A stretch of 64,000 bases of DNA, taken from the NCBI RefSeq assembly GCF_014633365.1, contig NC_068339.1, positions 11,679,925 through 11,743,924 of the forward strand. Direction: 5' to 3'. Both the position numbers and the translations under genes were made by a program. The notes beneath the pieces were generated by a model, which was not told the DNA's origin, searched no databases, and saw nothing but the letters and a program-made list of their open reading frames with translations. Source of the stretch: Diospyros lotus (Eukaryota > Streptophyta > Magnoliopsida > Ericales > Ebenaceae). How positions within the stretch are numbered: position 1 is the first letter of the stretch; each line of letters begins with the position of its first letter. Shown here piece by piece: positions 14,201-23,800 of this stretch.

Positions 14201-17200
14201 TTTGTGAAAAATGGAATTGGTCTTGGAGTTCTTACGAATACTATTCCATTGCCTTTGATTCTGGATAATGCTGAGGATTCCTTGGCTTTGGTTAAAAAAG
14301 GCAACTAGAAAGTGAAGACAGCACTAGCTAGAGGAAATCTCACTGATCCTAAATAGGGTGACAAGGTTGCTGTCATTTCAAAAGATGCAAGCTAGATTTC
14401 AGAAGGTGCAGCCCAGCTTTTGATGTTGATTTTAATGAAGGCAATTGATGCCGATGTCTCAAGAGATGTTCTTAAATTGGAGACCAATCTTGATTGAACA
14501 GTTATTGCAGGAGGTGGATATATTGGGCTTGAACTCAATAAGCTTTCTTCTATTGAAGTTCTAGGTCAGCTTATGCTTGGGATTGATCTTGAGAACCTAA
14601 GAATGAAGAAGAGGCCTAGAAAGAGAAAGTAAGAGGGAGGAATAAACGGATAGAGAAAGATGGTATTGGATAAGAGCAGTGGCCAATTATTGTAAGTTCT
14701 TAGGGACAAGAACTCTCTCAATAAGGGAGGAATTGTCATGTTCCCAAGGGTATAGTAGTAATAGATAATAAATGTATTCCTTTTGTTTGTATCTGTTGTA
14801 GCTTGTGTTGAACCAGTTGTACTTAGAAGTAGATGGCAGTTGTAACTAGAAGGCAGTGGCCTTCAAGTATACTTGGTTTGAATATTTGGCAACCCTATTG
14901 GTGCCAAATCACTGCTATCTGGATCAATATATAAGACTGATCCAGCATAATTCATAGGCAAGAATGAATACATTTGAAATATTTCTGATTTCTCTCTTCC
15001 AAATTCTCTCCATCTCTCTCGATCTTTCCCTCCCTCACTTCTTGTTCTTTTGATTCTCCCTATATTTCTGCCAAATTTCCCCCCTCATTCTTTCAATTTC
15101 CAATCCAAACTCTAGGCGAAACCCTAGGTACGTGACAATATATTAGTTATTGAACAATCCTACTAAGTTGTATGGATTGGACCATTTGGTTGTTATATTA
15201 TGTGTGTGTGTGTGTGTGTGTGTGTATTATGTTAAATGATGAATTAATATATATAATAGTTTTGAGTATATTAAATTTTATGTTAAATAATATATTTACA
15301 AAATTATAAATAAATTTATTAATGTATTTATAAATGAGCCTATTCACGAGCTACTAATCAAACTTGTTTGTGAGCTTTAATGAGTCAAGTTTTATTGAGT
15401 TCAAGTTCAACTCGTTTACAAATCGAGTTTCAAAATTAGGTTCAAGGTTGGCTTGTTTAACTTAACGAACGAACTCGAATGAGATTTTATTGAGCCAAAT
15501 ATTGAGCAACTCACAAATGACTCGGCTCATTTGTGACCCTATTTTCTGGAGTCAGCTTTTTTCACAACAAAAAGAAGGATTGTTCCTGTAACGTTGCTTG
15601 AATCAAGTCAATTCTTTGCTATGGATTTAGCAGTTCTTTTTTATCTCAGTAATTTGTATTTTTCCTCTGATTGGTGCCACTTCCAACTTCCTTTAATACA
15701 TTCATTTGTAGTTTATATTTTCTTCTCACCGTACCTATCCATCCTAATGCCATCCTTTAAGTGGCCATCTGATTCCTAAACTGCTGAACAATCAAGTACT
15801 TACCACATGTTGAACTAGTGTTCTTAGAAGCCCTTATTTAGCTGCAATTTTTCTTCAAGATACCCTTCCCACTTTCTCTATTGCATCTAACCTACCTTTG
15901 TTCTCTGGCCTTGAGCTTCTCAATCTCCCCTCATGAATAATTGCTTTGCTGTGTGGATTATGTTCATTCTTTTAAAACAAGATTCACCCATCTTCATGCA
16001 TCTAGCCCTGCTGATGTTGCAATTCCATATGCCTTTGGCCTACAGACGTAGTTAACCTAAAAATTGTATATTGTAAAGTATCTTCCAACTTAAAATTAAC
16101 CCTGCTTTGTTATAATCAAAATAAATCACATATTGCCAGCTAGAAACATACTCCAGGACATAATCCTTAATGCACATTGTGAGTTGCAGGGGTATCATCA
16201 GAAGGCAAAGATGTTGTAGGGTGGTGAAGTAGCATTTCTGCTGGCAGAGGGGAGTTACATATAGTTGAATTATTGCTCCACTGGGACTGGGGTTTTACAA
16301 TTGCAGGATGAAGATTTTGTTCAAGCTCATAGGAAGACATGAATCAAGCCTTGGGAATGACCAAATACCTTCTCTACGGGCTTATGAGCCCTGAAATACT
16401 TTATCCTAGAATTCTCAATTTCTTTTTTCTTTCCTGTTGAAGTGAAAACACTGTAAATTATAACAAATAACAAACCACATAATTTAATCATAATGATAAT
16501 GATAATTAACGAAAACTAATAATTTGAATCCGTGCCATTATTTATTAACGACTAGAAGAGATGGGATGAACATATTTAATAACATTTGACACACACGGGT
16601 AAGAATTTGTTGTGTTTTCCTGTGAATATGTGCACCTAAGCATTATGAAAACTCGCATCATTAGTTATAGAAATCATTGCTGTGCAAGTGACATCATATT
16701 AGGTATTGCAGTAGTACAGTTTGTAGTTGAAAGAAGGTAGGGCAATTTTATCATTTTTAGTATTATTGAATAATGTTTTTTAGTCCAAATGCTGAGTGTC
16801 AATTGTCTTTTATGTCTCCCAGACGAGGGTTCCCATCCCTGTGCACAGGCCAAATGGGGCGACCGTGCCCTCCACTTCAACAGTAAGTGCTATGTTCTGC
16901 AGTTTTACCCTGTAACGTTGAATGGTTGTCTGTTTTTTGATGGGTTTTTAATTCTCTCAAATGCTGTTGAATCTGCTGCAGGCAATGCCTCATTCTCAGA
17001 GCCAAACTGTTGTTGTCGAGAATCCTATGTCGGTTGATGAAAGTGGCAAATTGGTAAGTTTTCTTGCAACCATCCCCATCCCTCCTTGCATCTAGCCCTT
17101 CTCCTCCACTCTGGCAGTTCCTTTTTCTGCAGAATCCAACGGCCGTCGGCTGATGATATAATTATGAAATTTGTAGGTGAGCAATGTTGTTGTTGGAGTG

Positions 17201-17218
17201 ACTACAGAGAAGAAGTGA
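2229..17218 (+). CDS. LSD1: LSD1-type zinc-finger protein (cell-death regulator), 6 coding exons
   Basis: Six coding exons join in frame: 2229-2340, 3644-3754, 5146-5252, 16823-16882, 16982-17053 and 17177-17218, giving 167 residues. Exons 1-3 each encode one LSD1-class zinc finger (CxxCRxxLxY...CxxC): [32 protein letters not shown] and [20 protein letters not shown]. Exons 4-6 give [11 protein letters not shown], then [17 protein letters not shown] and [13 protein letters not shown], the characteristic LSD1 C-terminus. The family represses runaway superoxide-dependent cell death in plants, partly by binding metacaspases and bZIP factors. The start is the first Met after the splice acceptor at 2225-2226, so an untranslated upstream exon is likely. 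Finger 1 reads PRSATSVCC where the other fingers have RGATSVRC or YGAPSVKC. Intron 3 is about 11.6 kb because of two LTR elements. A very small extra exon in that intron cannot be excluded. Confidence 0.93.
4230..4300. repeat. Cluster of alternating ATTTCAAATG / CATTTGAAAT words
   Basis: Short inverted words built on ATTTCAAATG alternate over about 70 bp in LSD1 intron 2, and a related ATTTCAAATTCCAAATG lies near 4368-4384. The stretch could fold on itself. No coding content is seen. Confidence 0.6.
5697..5855 (+). repeat. G-rich imperfect tandem repeat with a 15-G run
   Basis: Three imperfect copies of a unit like GTGCTTYAGAG followed by a G-rich run lie in LSD1 intron 3, just left of the copia insertion. 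Later copies use GTGCTTCAGAGTTC. The last ends in 15 consecutive G (5835-5849). The local GC content is far above the surrounding intron. Open frames here are products of the repeat. Confidence 0.7.
5921..6364 (-). repeat. 3' LTR of the minus-strand copia element
   Basis: 444 bp, matching 10731-11342 over its whole length apart from internal duplications in the other copy. A minus-strand TATAAATA lies at 6050-6057. The outer end begins TGAACAAAAACAA on the plus strand, identical to the other LTR. Confidence 0.9.
6380..7678 (-). pseudogene. Reverse transcriptase and RNase H of the copia element
   Basis: The main open stretch 7678-7040 covers most of the reverse transcriptase: [32 protein letters not shown] and the catalytic YMDD in [10 protein letters not shown]. 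It continues in 7030-6764 with [15 protein letters not shown], the connection to RNase H, after a break at the YCTR region. Beyond a further break, minus-strand reading near 6560-6380 shows a degraded [11 protein letters not shown] motif and [12 protein letters not shown] just before the purine tract, the normal end of copia pol. A purely retroviral-type mobile-element enzyme; the breaks make it non-functional. Confidence 0.9.
8531..9483 (-). pseudogene. Integrase region of the copia element
   Basis: Minus-strand 9483-8944 encodes the GAG-pre-integrase segment with the zinc-binding HKCLGHPS...CEHC pattern and the start of the catalytic core ([10 protein letters not shown]). After a broken stretch, 8797-8531 shows the core's end with [20 protein letters not shown], containing the final catalytic Glu. 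The two parts are in different frames and separated by about 150 bp of damaged sequence. Confidence 0.88.
9423..9930 (-). pseudogene. Protease and damaged zinc knuckle of the copia element
   Basis: The protease active site reads [12 protein letters not shown] (minus strand, 9638-9423), close to the usual D[ST]GA of copia aspartic proteases. Upstream, near 9900-9850, a zinc-knuckle-like WCSHCNKP is present, but the expected His and last Cys of CCHC are not in place, so the knuckle looks lost. Confidence 0.78.
9949..10536 (-). pseudogene. Gag (UBN2-type) fragment of the copia element
   Basis: A 195-codon minus-strand frame carries copia gag features: [20 protein letters not shown], then [20 protein letters not shown] and the [17 protein letters not shown] block. 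The natural start lies further 5' in another frame (near 10743-10558, with [11 protein letters not shown], the conserved beginning of copia gag). A frameshift therefore separates the N-terminus from the rest. Confidence 0.85.
10719..10730 (-). other. Primer-binding site of the copia element (initiator Met tRNA type)
   Basis: Directly next to the 5' LTR the minus strand reads TGGCATCAGAGC, one base from the common plant copia primer site TGGTATCAGAGC, complementary to the initiator Met tRNA 3' end. Confidence 0.8.
10731..11342 (-). repeat. 5' LTR of the minus-strand copia element, expanded by tandem duplications
   Basis: 612 bp, 168 bp longer than its partner. The extra length comes from repeated copies of the segment around ATACCCGAGAGCTTAGAAAG (three partial copies, 10760-10945) and from a second duplication of the ACCTGATCTCAAACCAAGC segment near 11155-11250. 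A TATA box on the minus strand is at 10980-10987. Confidence 0.9.
11386..11430. repeat. TG/TA microsatellite
   Basis: (TG)n passing into (TA)n, directly abutting the left LTR of the next element and blurring its exact start. Confidence 0.85.
11433..11831 (+). repeat. 5' LTR of the LARD-like element
   Basis: Begins TGTTCCCAGGGTATAC and ends ATACATGACA. It aligns without large gaps to 14739-15137. TATATAAGAC near 11620 is a candidate promoter TATA. Confidence 0.88.
13703..14630 (+). other. Two short open frames and a degraded coding-like stretch inside the LARD-like element
   Basis: Frames at 13703-13999 (98 codons) and 14015-14308 (97 codons) lie in the same reading frame, separated by one stop region. 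The coding-like composition continues in this frame through further stops to about 14630. The last part contains [11 protein letters not shown] (near 14508-14540), a pattern seen in FAD/NAD-binding oxidoreductases, and ends in a basic KKRPRKRK tail. No whole domain is recognised. It could be a captured host fragment or a remnant of element coding sequence; the function is unknown. Confidence 0.4.
14734..15137 (+). repeat. 3' LTR of the LARD-like element
   Basis: TGTCATGTTCCC at the start and TACGTGACA at the end. It matches the left LTR over about 399 bp with scattered substitutions, so insertion is not recent. Confidence 0.88.
15138..16822 (+). other. Rest of LSD1 intron 3; no gene seen
   Basis: AT-rich intron DNA. 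It holds a (TG)n microsatellite at 15201-15225 and a stretch at 15330-15540 rich in words such as GAGCC, CTCG and AACGAACG, which looks like an old low-copy transposon remnant but has no clear ends. The acceptor for LSD1 exon 4 is at 16821-16822. Confidence 0.6.
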
Positions 17219-18854
17219 TCCGACTAAGTTCACATTTGCCTTGTGGAATACCAATCCGTAGATATTAGTTCAAGATTATTGTGTCCTTCAGGAGTGAAAA
17301 TGGATATGGAGATACATTGTGCATATAAGAGTGAAATTGGCATTACAACAATGCAGATAAGTGGGGGTCTTAAAGAAATCGAACTGATTGATTTGTATTG
17401 AGAGGACAAGAATGGGAAATAGATGACATTTGTGGCGTTTGTGTGATGTTATATCGGATAATTGTTTGCAGTATATGTGTTTCTAGTTGTACTCGTGAAG
17501 TCTTTGGCAATTAGATGATGATTTTGGAGATGACATTTGTTTCTGGACTTGAATGCATTAGATTTGCTGGATATGATACGAGGAGCTAGAGGTCTTTAAA
17601 CTTGATTCATGAGATCTTATAAACAAAAAAATAAATGAATGTTTTCCAAAAAAAAAAAAAGTAAATAAGAAAAAAGCGTTGCAAAACCTTAAAGTGATAA
17701 GGGGGGCAACTAGGGGTTTAAAACTTTCATGTGGATGAGCCCACATCACTGGCTATTTTTGTATGTTTAGGTGGTGTGAGTTTATGTGAAATAATGATTG
17801 TAGATTCTCATTTTGTAGGGAGAGAGATTCAATTCAACAATAAATGAGTATTTTGTCAAATAACTAAATAACTTGATCTAACATGCAAGACATGTGATTT
17901 GTACTTATTTATATATTATTACAAATACTTTGTCTGTGACTGTGAGTGATAAATTTATCAAACACATCCACCATGAATATTAGTGCATCAAATCAAGGCA
18001 GCTTCTTGTAATTCAAAACCAAAACCATCACCATCAGATCATTTTGATTCTAAATATTGTCTTATCATCCTAAATGTAGTGATATCAAATTTAAGGACAT
18101 CATTTTGTACGTTGCCACTCTCCTTTTTGCACTGTTTGGATGCTGCGAATCATTTGTTCGAGGATTTGCACAGCCGGTTGATGAAAGTGGTTAAGAATAT
18201 CATGTTAAAGAGAGATGGGACACTTTGGCAAGTCTAAACAAACAAGAACTTGCCCTTGTCTTGCACGGTGACACAACCACCAAGACCAAAGTGAGAGTGA
18301 CCCTTATCATCGTCTTCGTTACCTCTGCAAGTAATTCTGATTTAGATTATATTAATTAATTGTGCATTAATAACGTGGTTGACACTCTATTACAGTGACG
18401 CAAATGGAATAATTTTTTCCAAGTAGCTAAGACAAAATATGCGTTTATATAAGATAAAATAAAAATAAAGTAATATATATTAAGGTTAGAGTAACGTCAA
18501 TGTCTATTAAATTAAGATGATTTATGATTTAAGAATATAAGAAAAAATTGATAAAAGCTCTTAAAGAGGCAAACTTGATGACATAGAATAAAATAAAAAT
18601 TTGATAAAAAAAAATTATTAAATATGACCTGTGATATAATATTAGTCTCACAAAACATATCATAGTCATAGATAGAGATAGAGGAAAGTCAAAAATTTAT
18701 ATAGCAACCCCAACCAATAAAATTAAGAAAGGATCGATATTATTGTAACCACAAATGTTTATGTTGTGAAAAAATATAAACATAGTAGTTATGACTTTGG
18801 ACTGTACAAAATATGTAGCTGAACCAAACCCATTTCTTTCTGCTATATGAACCA

Positions 18855-18886
<32 letters not shown>

Positions 18887-18939
18887 CCAGCCCTCCCTCC
18901 CCACATTATCAACACAGCTCTCTCTCTCTCTCTCTCGGA
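17219..18939. other. LSD1 3' UTR and intergenic DNA; no gene recognised
   Basis: The first few hundred bases after the LSD1 stop are the likely 3' UTR. Beyond that the sequence is AT-rich. An 84-codon plus frame at 17983-18237 has no recognisable domain and is probably chance. A (TA)n run lies at 18856-18885 and a (CT)n run at 18918-18936, just before the next start codon. Confidence 0.55.
18856..18885. repeat. (TA)15 microsatellite upstream of the CASP-like gene
   Basis: An uninterrupted TA run 55 bp before the CASP-like start codon. It overlaps the place where a TATA box would be expected, so repeat length could influence the promoter. That effect is inference. Confidence 0.8.
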
Positions 18940-20245
18940 ATGGCCAGTGCAGAAGGAGCGGATGGAAGCAAGAAGGTGGAAGTAAAGAAGGCAAATGAGT
19001 GGCATATGGCAATCTTAAGGGCGGTAACATTCTTAGCCACGGCGTCGGCCACCATAGTAATGGGGCTCAACAAGCAAACCAAAACCCTGGTGGTTGCTAC
19101 CATCGGAAGCACTCCCGTGCAGGCCACTCTCACCGCCAAGTTCCAGCACACTCCCGCATTCGTGTAAGCCATGCATCGCATACTAATATACACAGTTTTA
19201 TTTTCTTAAGGCTTGCTGTGCTGCTTGTGTGTGTGTGTGTGTTTGTATTGTTCTTAGCATGCAACGTGGGGATTGTTGGTGCAGGTTCTTCGTCGCTGCA
19301 AACGCCATGGCCAGCCTGCATAGCTTGTTGATGCTGGCGGTGGAGTGTTTTGGAGGCAAGTTTGATCTCAAGGGCCTGCGCTTTGTGATGATCCCCATTT
19401 TAGACATGGTAATTAGTTTAAGTACATATATATATATATATGATGAATCAAAAGGCGGGTGGGCCTACCCATATTGCAAAAATGATCAATATGGTTGGTG
19501 CGTCCGAAGTTTTGACTGCGTCTTGATTATCCTTCATTTCGGTTAGAGGTGTATCAAAGTTGGTTTGTACAATTTTGTCTCTAAGGAGGGTTTTGTGGAG
19601 GAGAAATCACCTTGCCCATATATCTTTTAATTGACTCTTCCCAACTAGTGCATGACACTGTCATTTATTTAATGTGATCAAAGTTTTAGCTGTATTACAT
19701 GACATCGTAATTTTTTATTTTTTTTCTTTTTGATAAATTTTAAATGAATGAGTTCTAATACAATATTTAATAGTAAAGTTATTCTTAAATATATTGTGCT
19801 TAATTTATAGATAATAAGTTCGAGTTATTTAAATATAAAATAATAATTTTCTATGCAAAATTGTAGATCGAAATGAAAAATAGAGTGATGAATTCACCCA
19901 CTCCATCCGTTTTGTCCCAAATTGTTAGACAAGATTATATACTAATTTTTTGAACATATATACAAATTAACATGTTTGCTTCTTCTTGATGAATAGATGA
20001 CGGTGGCACTGGTGTCTGGCGGGGCAAGCGCAGCGATTTTCATGGGGCAGCTGGGGAAGAACGGCAACAAGCACGCAAGGTGGAACAAGACCTGCGACAA
20101 GTTTCACACCTTCTGCGACCATGGCCAGGGCGCTTTCATCGCTTCCTCCGCTGGCCTCGTCCTCTTGATCATCATCACTATCATGTCCATTCTCAAACTC
20201 AGAAATTATTCAAGCTCCTTTATCATCCACTCTGCAGTGCCTTGA
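18940..20245 (+). CDS. CASP-like membrane protein (CASPL1 type), 3 exons
   Basis: Exons 18940-19163, 19285-19408 and 19997-20245 join in frame to 198 residues, the usual size for CASP-like (formerly UPF0497/DUF588) proteins. Four membrane helices are visible: ILRAVTFLATASATIVMGLN with the family's conserved Arg, FFVAANAMASLHSLLMLAVE, LDMMTVALVSGGASAAIFMG with the conserved Asp, and a C-terminal GAFIASSAGLVLLIIITIMS. The loop before the last helix has W..TC..F..FC, the paired-cysteine signature. Members are plasma-membrane proteins related to the CASPs that organise Casparian strip domains; most CASPLs have no assigned role. The start ATG follows a CT-rich leader (18918-18936). The exact subfamily (1B/1D/1E) cannot be decided here. 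Confidence 0.93.
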
Positions 20246-20810
20246 TCCCATGCATGCAGTAGTTGGATCATCATCATCATCATCATCTTCAGTTCCTTCA
20301 CTGGGTTGTTCGGTGTTTACTGTTTGCTGATTTCAGCAAGGAGATGACTTGCAGTGAATAAAAATGGTGTATTGGAGTGCAGATTGAATTGAAACATGGT
20401 TTAATTTTCTTTTCTTAAATTTGAATTATGGATTGTAAGGAACAATTATAACACCTATGTAAGTGGAAAAAATTGGGATTTTATGGGCATTATTTTTTAT
20501 TGTAAGGCATTTTAAATATTTGAAAAAAGTACTATTAAATATTTGAAAGACAAAATTATGGGATGACCCAATTAGTATTTATATATTAAAAATTAATTAC
20601 AATATTAATATTAATAATTGTAAAAATAATGGTGGCTTCAACCTAAGAGTCAGTCTGTCAATTTTTTTTTAAAAAAATAATTATTTATTTTTTCACTATT
20701 TTTCTTTTACCTCTTAAAAATGTGTGTACTTTATAATTTTCTGGTCCAGTCTGTCTATAGCCTGAGCCTGAGTTCCCTTATCCGTTTGTTGCCGGGAAAT
20801 TCGCTCCATA
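20246..20810. other. Intergenic DNA between CASP-like and isomerase genes
   Basis: Contains the presumed CASP-like 3' UTR with a short (CAT)n run near 20270-20287, then AT-rich sequence. No gene or element recognised. The last part is the promoter and leader of the next gene. Confidence 0.5.
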
Positions 20811-23800
20811 ATGGCGGCGGCAGCAATAATTCCTTCGGTCTCTACCCCGAATCTGCACTTTCAGGCAAATCGTAAGAAGGGTTTGGCTCTGACATGGGCA
20901 TCCCCGTCAAGAAATTCTCTTCTTATACGGTCCAGTCTCCTTGACAGCAGCAATGCCACCGTCCTTGAAGCCGCGGCCAAGCACACCGTAACCATTTAAC
21001 CACTTGATAATTCAAAGTCCATTTATTTACTGAAAACTCTTCTTTGCTTGTCTCTTTCTTTCTTATCTGGGTTCGTGCGATTGAATCCCATGTATTCTAC
21101 CATTCCCTCTTTCTTGTTTGCGTTGACGGTGGAAAACTGCAGGTTGCTGTAATTCTATAAAGATTTCCTCTTTGGCATGATGTAACTGATGTTGTCATTT
21201 TGTATTGTTCAAATTGCTCTGTTTTTTTTTTTTTTTTTTGATAACTCTTATTGCTCTTTTGCTGCTTGGTGGATGTAGGATTTGTGGATTATAAATCAGT
21301 GGTGGCTAATGAAATTTATTCTCTTAGTTCCAAATCTGTGTTTCAGTCTAGGACACGAATACGGTTCATTGTACTGTCAATATTGACTTACTTCTGCTTG
21401 CTTAAACCTGAAAGTTGAATAGTTCACATTTTAGGTTGAATGTCCAATTGAAATCAATGGGATTTAGTTCCCTCTACTCAGTATATTTTGTATATTGGGA
21501 TTTATGTAGCATCATTTAATATTATTCTGCTTAGGACAGGGGATGGACTATCAAAACTTTACTCAAAGGTGGAATACCTGAACACCTACTTCCTGTACTG
21601 GTTCTTAATAGCTGCAAAAAATAATGTGAAGTTTTCAATCTGCAGACAAGCACTAGTTCTTCGTCATGGATAAAGAAACTACTTTCTTGTCTTTAAAGCT
21701 TAGAGCGTTGGCAACAGATATTTTATATGTTGTGTTATATGCCCAAAGTAGGCAAAAAGACTTACAGACTTACAGTTATTCTAGAATATGTGATAGTTCA
21801 GAGTATAGCTTCTAAGGTAAGCAACAGGGACTGCATTTAAAATATGAACAGTTATATGTGAAGGGAAGGAGGCTTTATTGACGTGATGCTATAGGAATGT
21901 TTTGTTTGTTGCACCTGACCTTGGAAGGTATATCAGACACCTGCCTAAAATTAGAAATGGGAGAAGTTAGCAAAGCCTACTTTTTACAATTGACTGGCCT
22001 TTTGGGTACAGTACAGTTTCCATGGTGTGAGAATGAAAACAATGTGAAGAAATGGAAATAGAGGAGGATGCACAGAAATTAAGGAGAATTCACTTTTCCC
22101 CGTCGATATTATAGATATTACTCTGGATGTGCCTGAACCAATTAGAAAGGGCATATAGTTAGAAACTTTTAACAAGAAAATTTTGATACAAGAGTTTAGT
22201 CCTATCTCTCTAAGATTTAACCTGGAGGCAAGGCGGCTCTTGTACCCGGGTCATGCTGTTCTTGCTTGCTATGTGGCAAGTTTCCATTTCGAGTATGAAG
22301 AAAATACAATTAAGACAGTACAGGGCTTAACTGCTGTTTCCTTGGGTTCTGGACATGTGGGTTTTCTTAGTTAAGTCAACCTGGCTCCTCAACTCCGCTT
22401 TGTTTTATTGCATATCTAGATCCTCACTCCCAGCCTACAATAAGAAAACAAGGTTAATTTCTTATGCCTAACAACATCACTTGCAGAATCTCTTTACCCT
22501 TTATACAGGTGGTAGGACATTTGGCCCTTTAGTCATAATGAGAAAGCCCTCTTGAGCTTTTTCTTTTTTTTCCCTTCAAAGCATAGGTTGCATCTTCTTC
22601 TGGAAATACGTAAAGCCTATAATGTATATTAGCTGGAACTACATACCTGTAATGTGTCTCATATTGCTTTTTTGTCATTGACAGATTTGCTGACACTTCA
22701 CTTCATTTGGGTCATTGATATTGTACTTCTATGATGTCCAGCCCTTGCTCTTGTTGATTGATGTTAATATTGTGTTTCTAATTGGTTGAGTCAATGCTGC
22801 TTAGGAAATCGAGACAGGATCTTTTGGATCATTAGTTTTGACTTTATGATGGTAACTTTGAAATCGGGTTGAAGATGATGGTGGTTATTTTTAATGGTCA
22901 GCTTATCCATATGTGCACTATCCTACAGTTGAGCAGATTTTCATGGACATGTGTGCAAGGCTGCAGCCTGCAGCCTGCAGCTTGGCTATTAAAGGACAGA
23001 GATGGGAATTATAATGCAGTGCATTTGGTAACTATTAATGCAATCTTGCAGAAGATTCTGGTTGAGAACAAATGTACTGTAACAGGAAACATGGTGTCCA
23101 GCAATCTTTCATCACAGCTTGGACGTGATTACTGAGCAAGTAATACGTTAGCTACAACTACTAACCATTGATAAATCCTACCTACCTCATGGCTTTTATA
23201 CACGTCCTTTTGCTTGAAGAATATAATCCAACAAACTGTCTCTATGTTCATGGCTAATGCTTTATCTACGAAAGCACACTTGAAGAATAGCATCTTTGCA
23301 GGTGGGAACTCAGATAGAACCCGCAAAATACATTTGGCAGGTCTGAAGAACATGTGAAAGGTGAGAGACTTACAGGCTTTAAAGTTGTCACTTGATGAAA
23401 ACATGTTCCCCTTTGGAGTTATGATATTAGGTAAAGGGTTTACATGACATGGTGGCTGGCCCAAAATTATGGAGTAATACATTATGGCCACCATTTGGTG
23501 TTTCTTACGTTCAGGCTTCACAGTGAATTTGGCTTCAAAAATTATAAGCCATTGTTATTAGATCCAACTTGACACTACAAGGAAGTCTAGTGCAAGAAGC
23601 TCCCCTGGCTGCAGTGTCTATGGAAGATCATATTTTGTACGTATATGTCATTGTCCCCAGGTTTCAAATCCTTGATGTTCAAGTTGCGATGTTTGATTTG
23701 ACAGAAACATGAAATTTGTCTTAGTGAAAAGTGATAGCAGTTACATGTATGGTTTTTAAGGCATGTAGAAGATGTTGGGAAAAATTATGGGGAATTCTGT

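Larger units (their letters stand above)
11428..15137 (+). mobile_element. Non-autonomous LTR retrotransposon (LARD-like) in LSD1 intron 3
   Basis: Two direct repeats of about 400 bp (11433-11831 and 14734-15137) flank 2.9 kb with no recognisable gag or pol. The right copy starts TGTCA and ends TGACA, a proper LTR terminus pair. After the left LTR, ATTAGTATTAAAGCC resembles a decayed initiator-Met primer site, and AAGGGAGGAATTG before the right LTR is a purine tract. This gives plus-strand orientation. The left end is eroded into a TA microsatellite, so a target duplication cannot be judged. It is only about 90 bp from the neighbouring copia element. Confidence 0.85.

Noticed and set aside
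17983..18237. An 84-codon plus-strand frame between LSD1 and the CASP-like gene
   Set aside because: No recognisable domain, no splice partners and ordinary intergenic composition.
18697..19193. Overlapping minus-strand frames of about 95-102 codons near the CASP-like exon 1
   Set aside because: They cross microsatellites and are antisense to the real exon.
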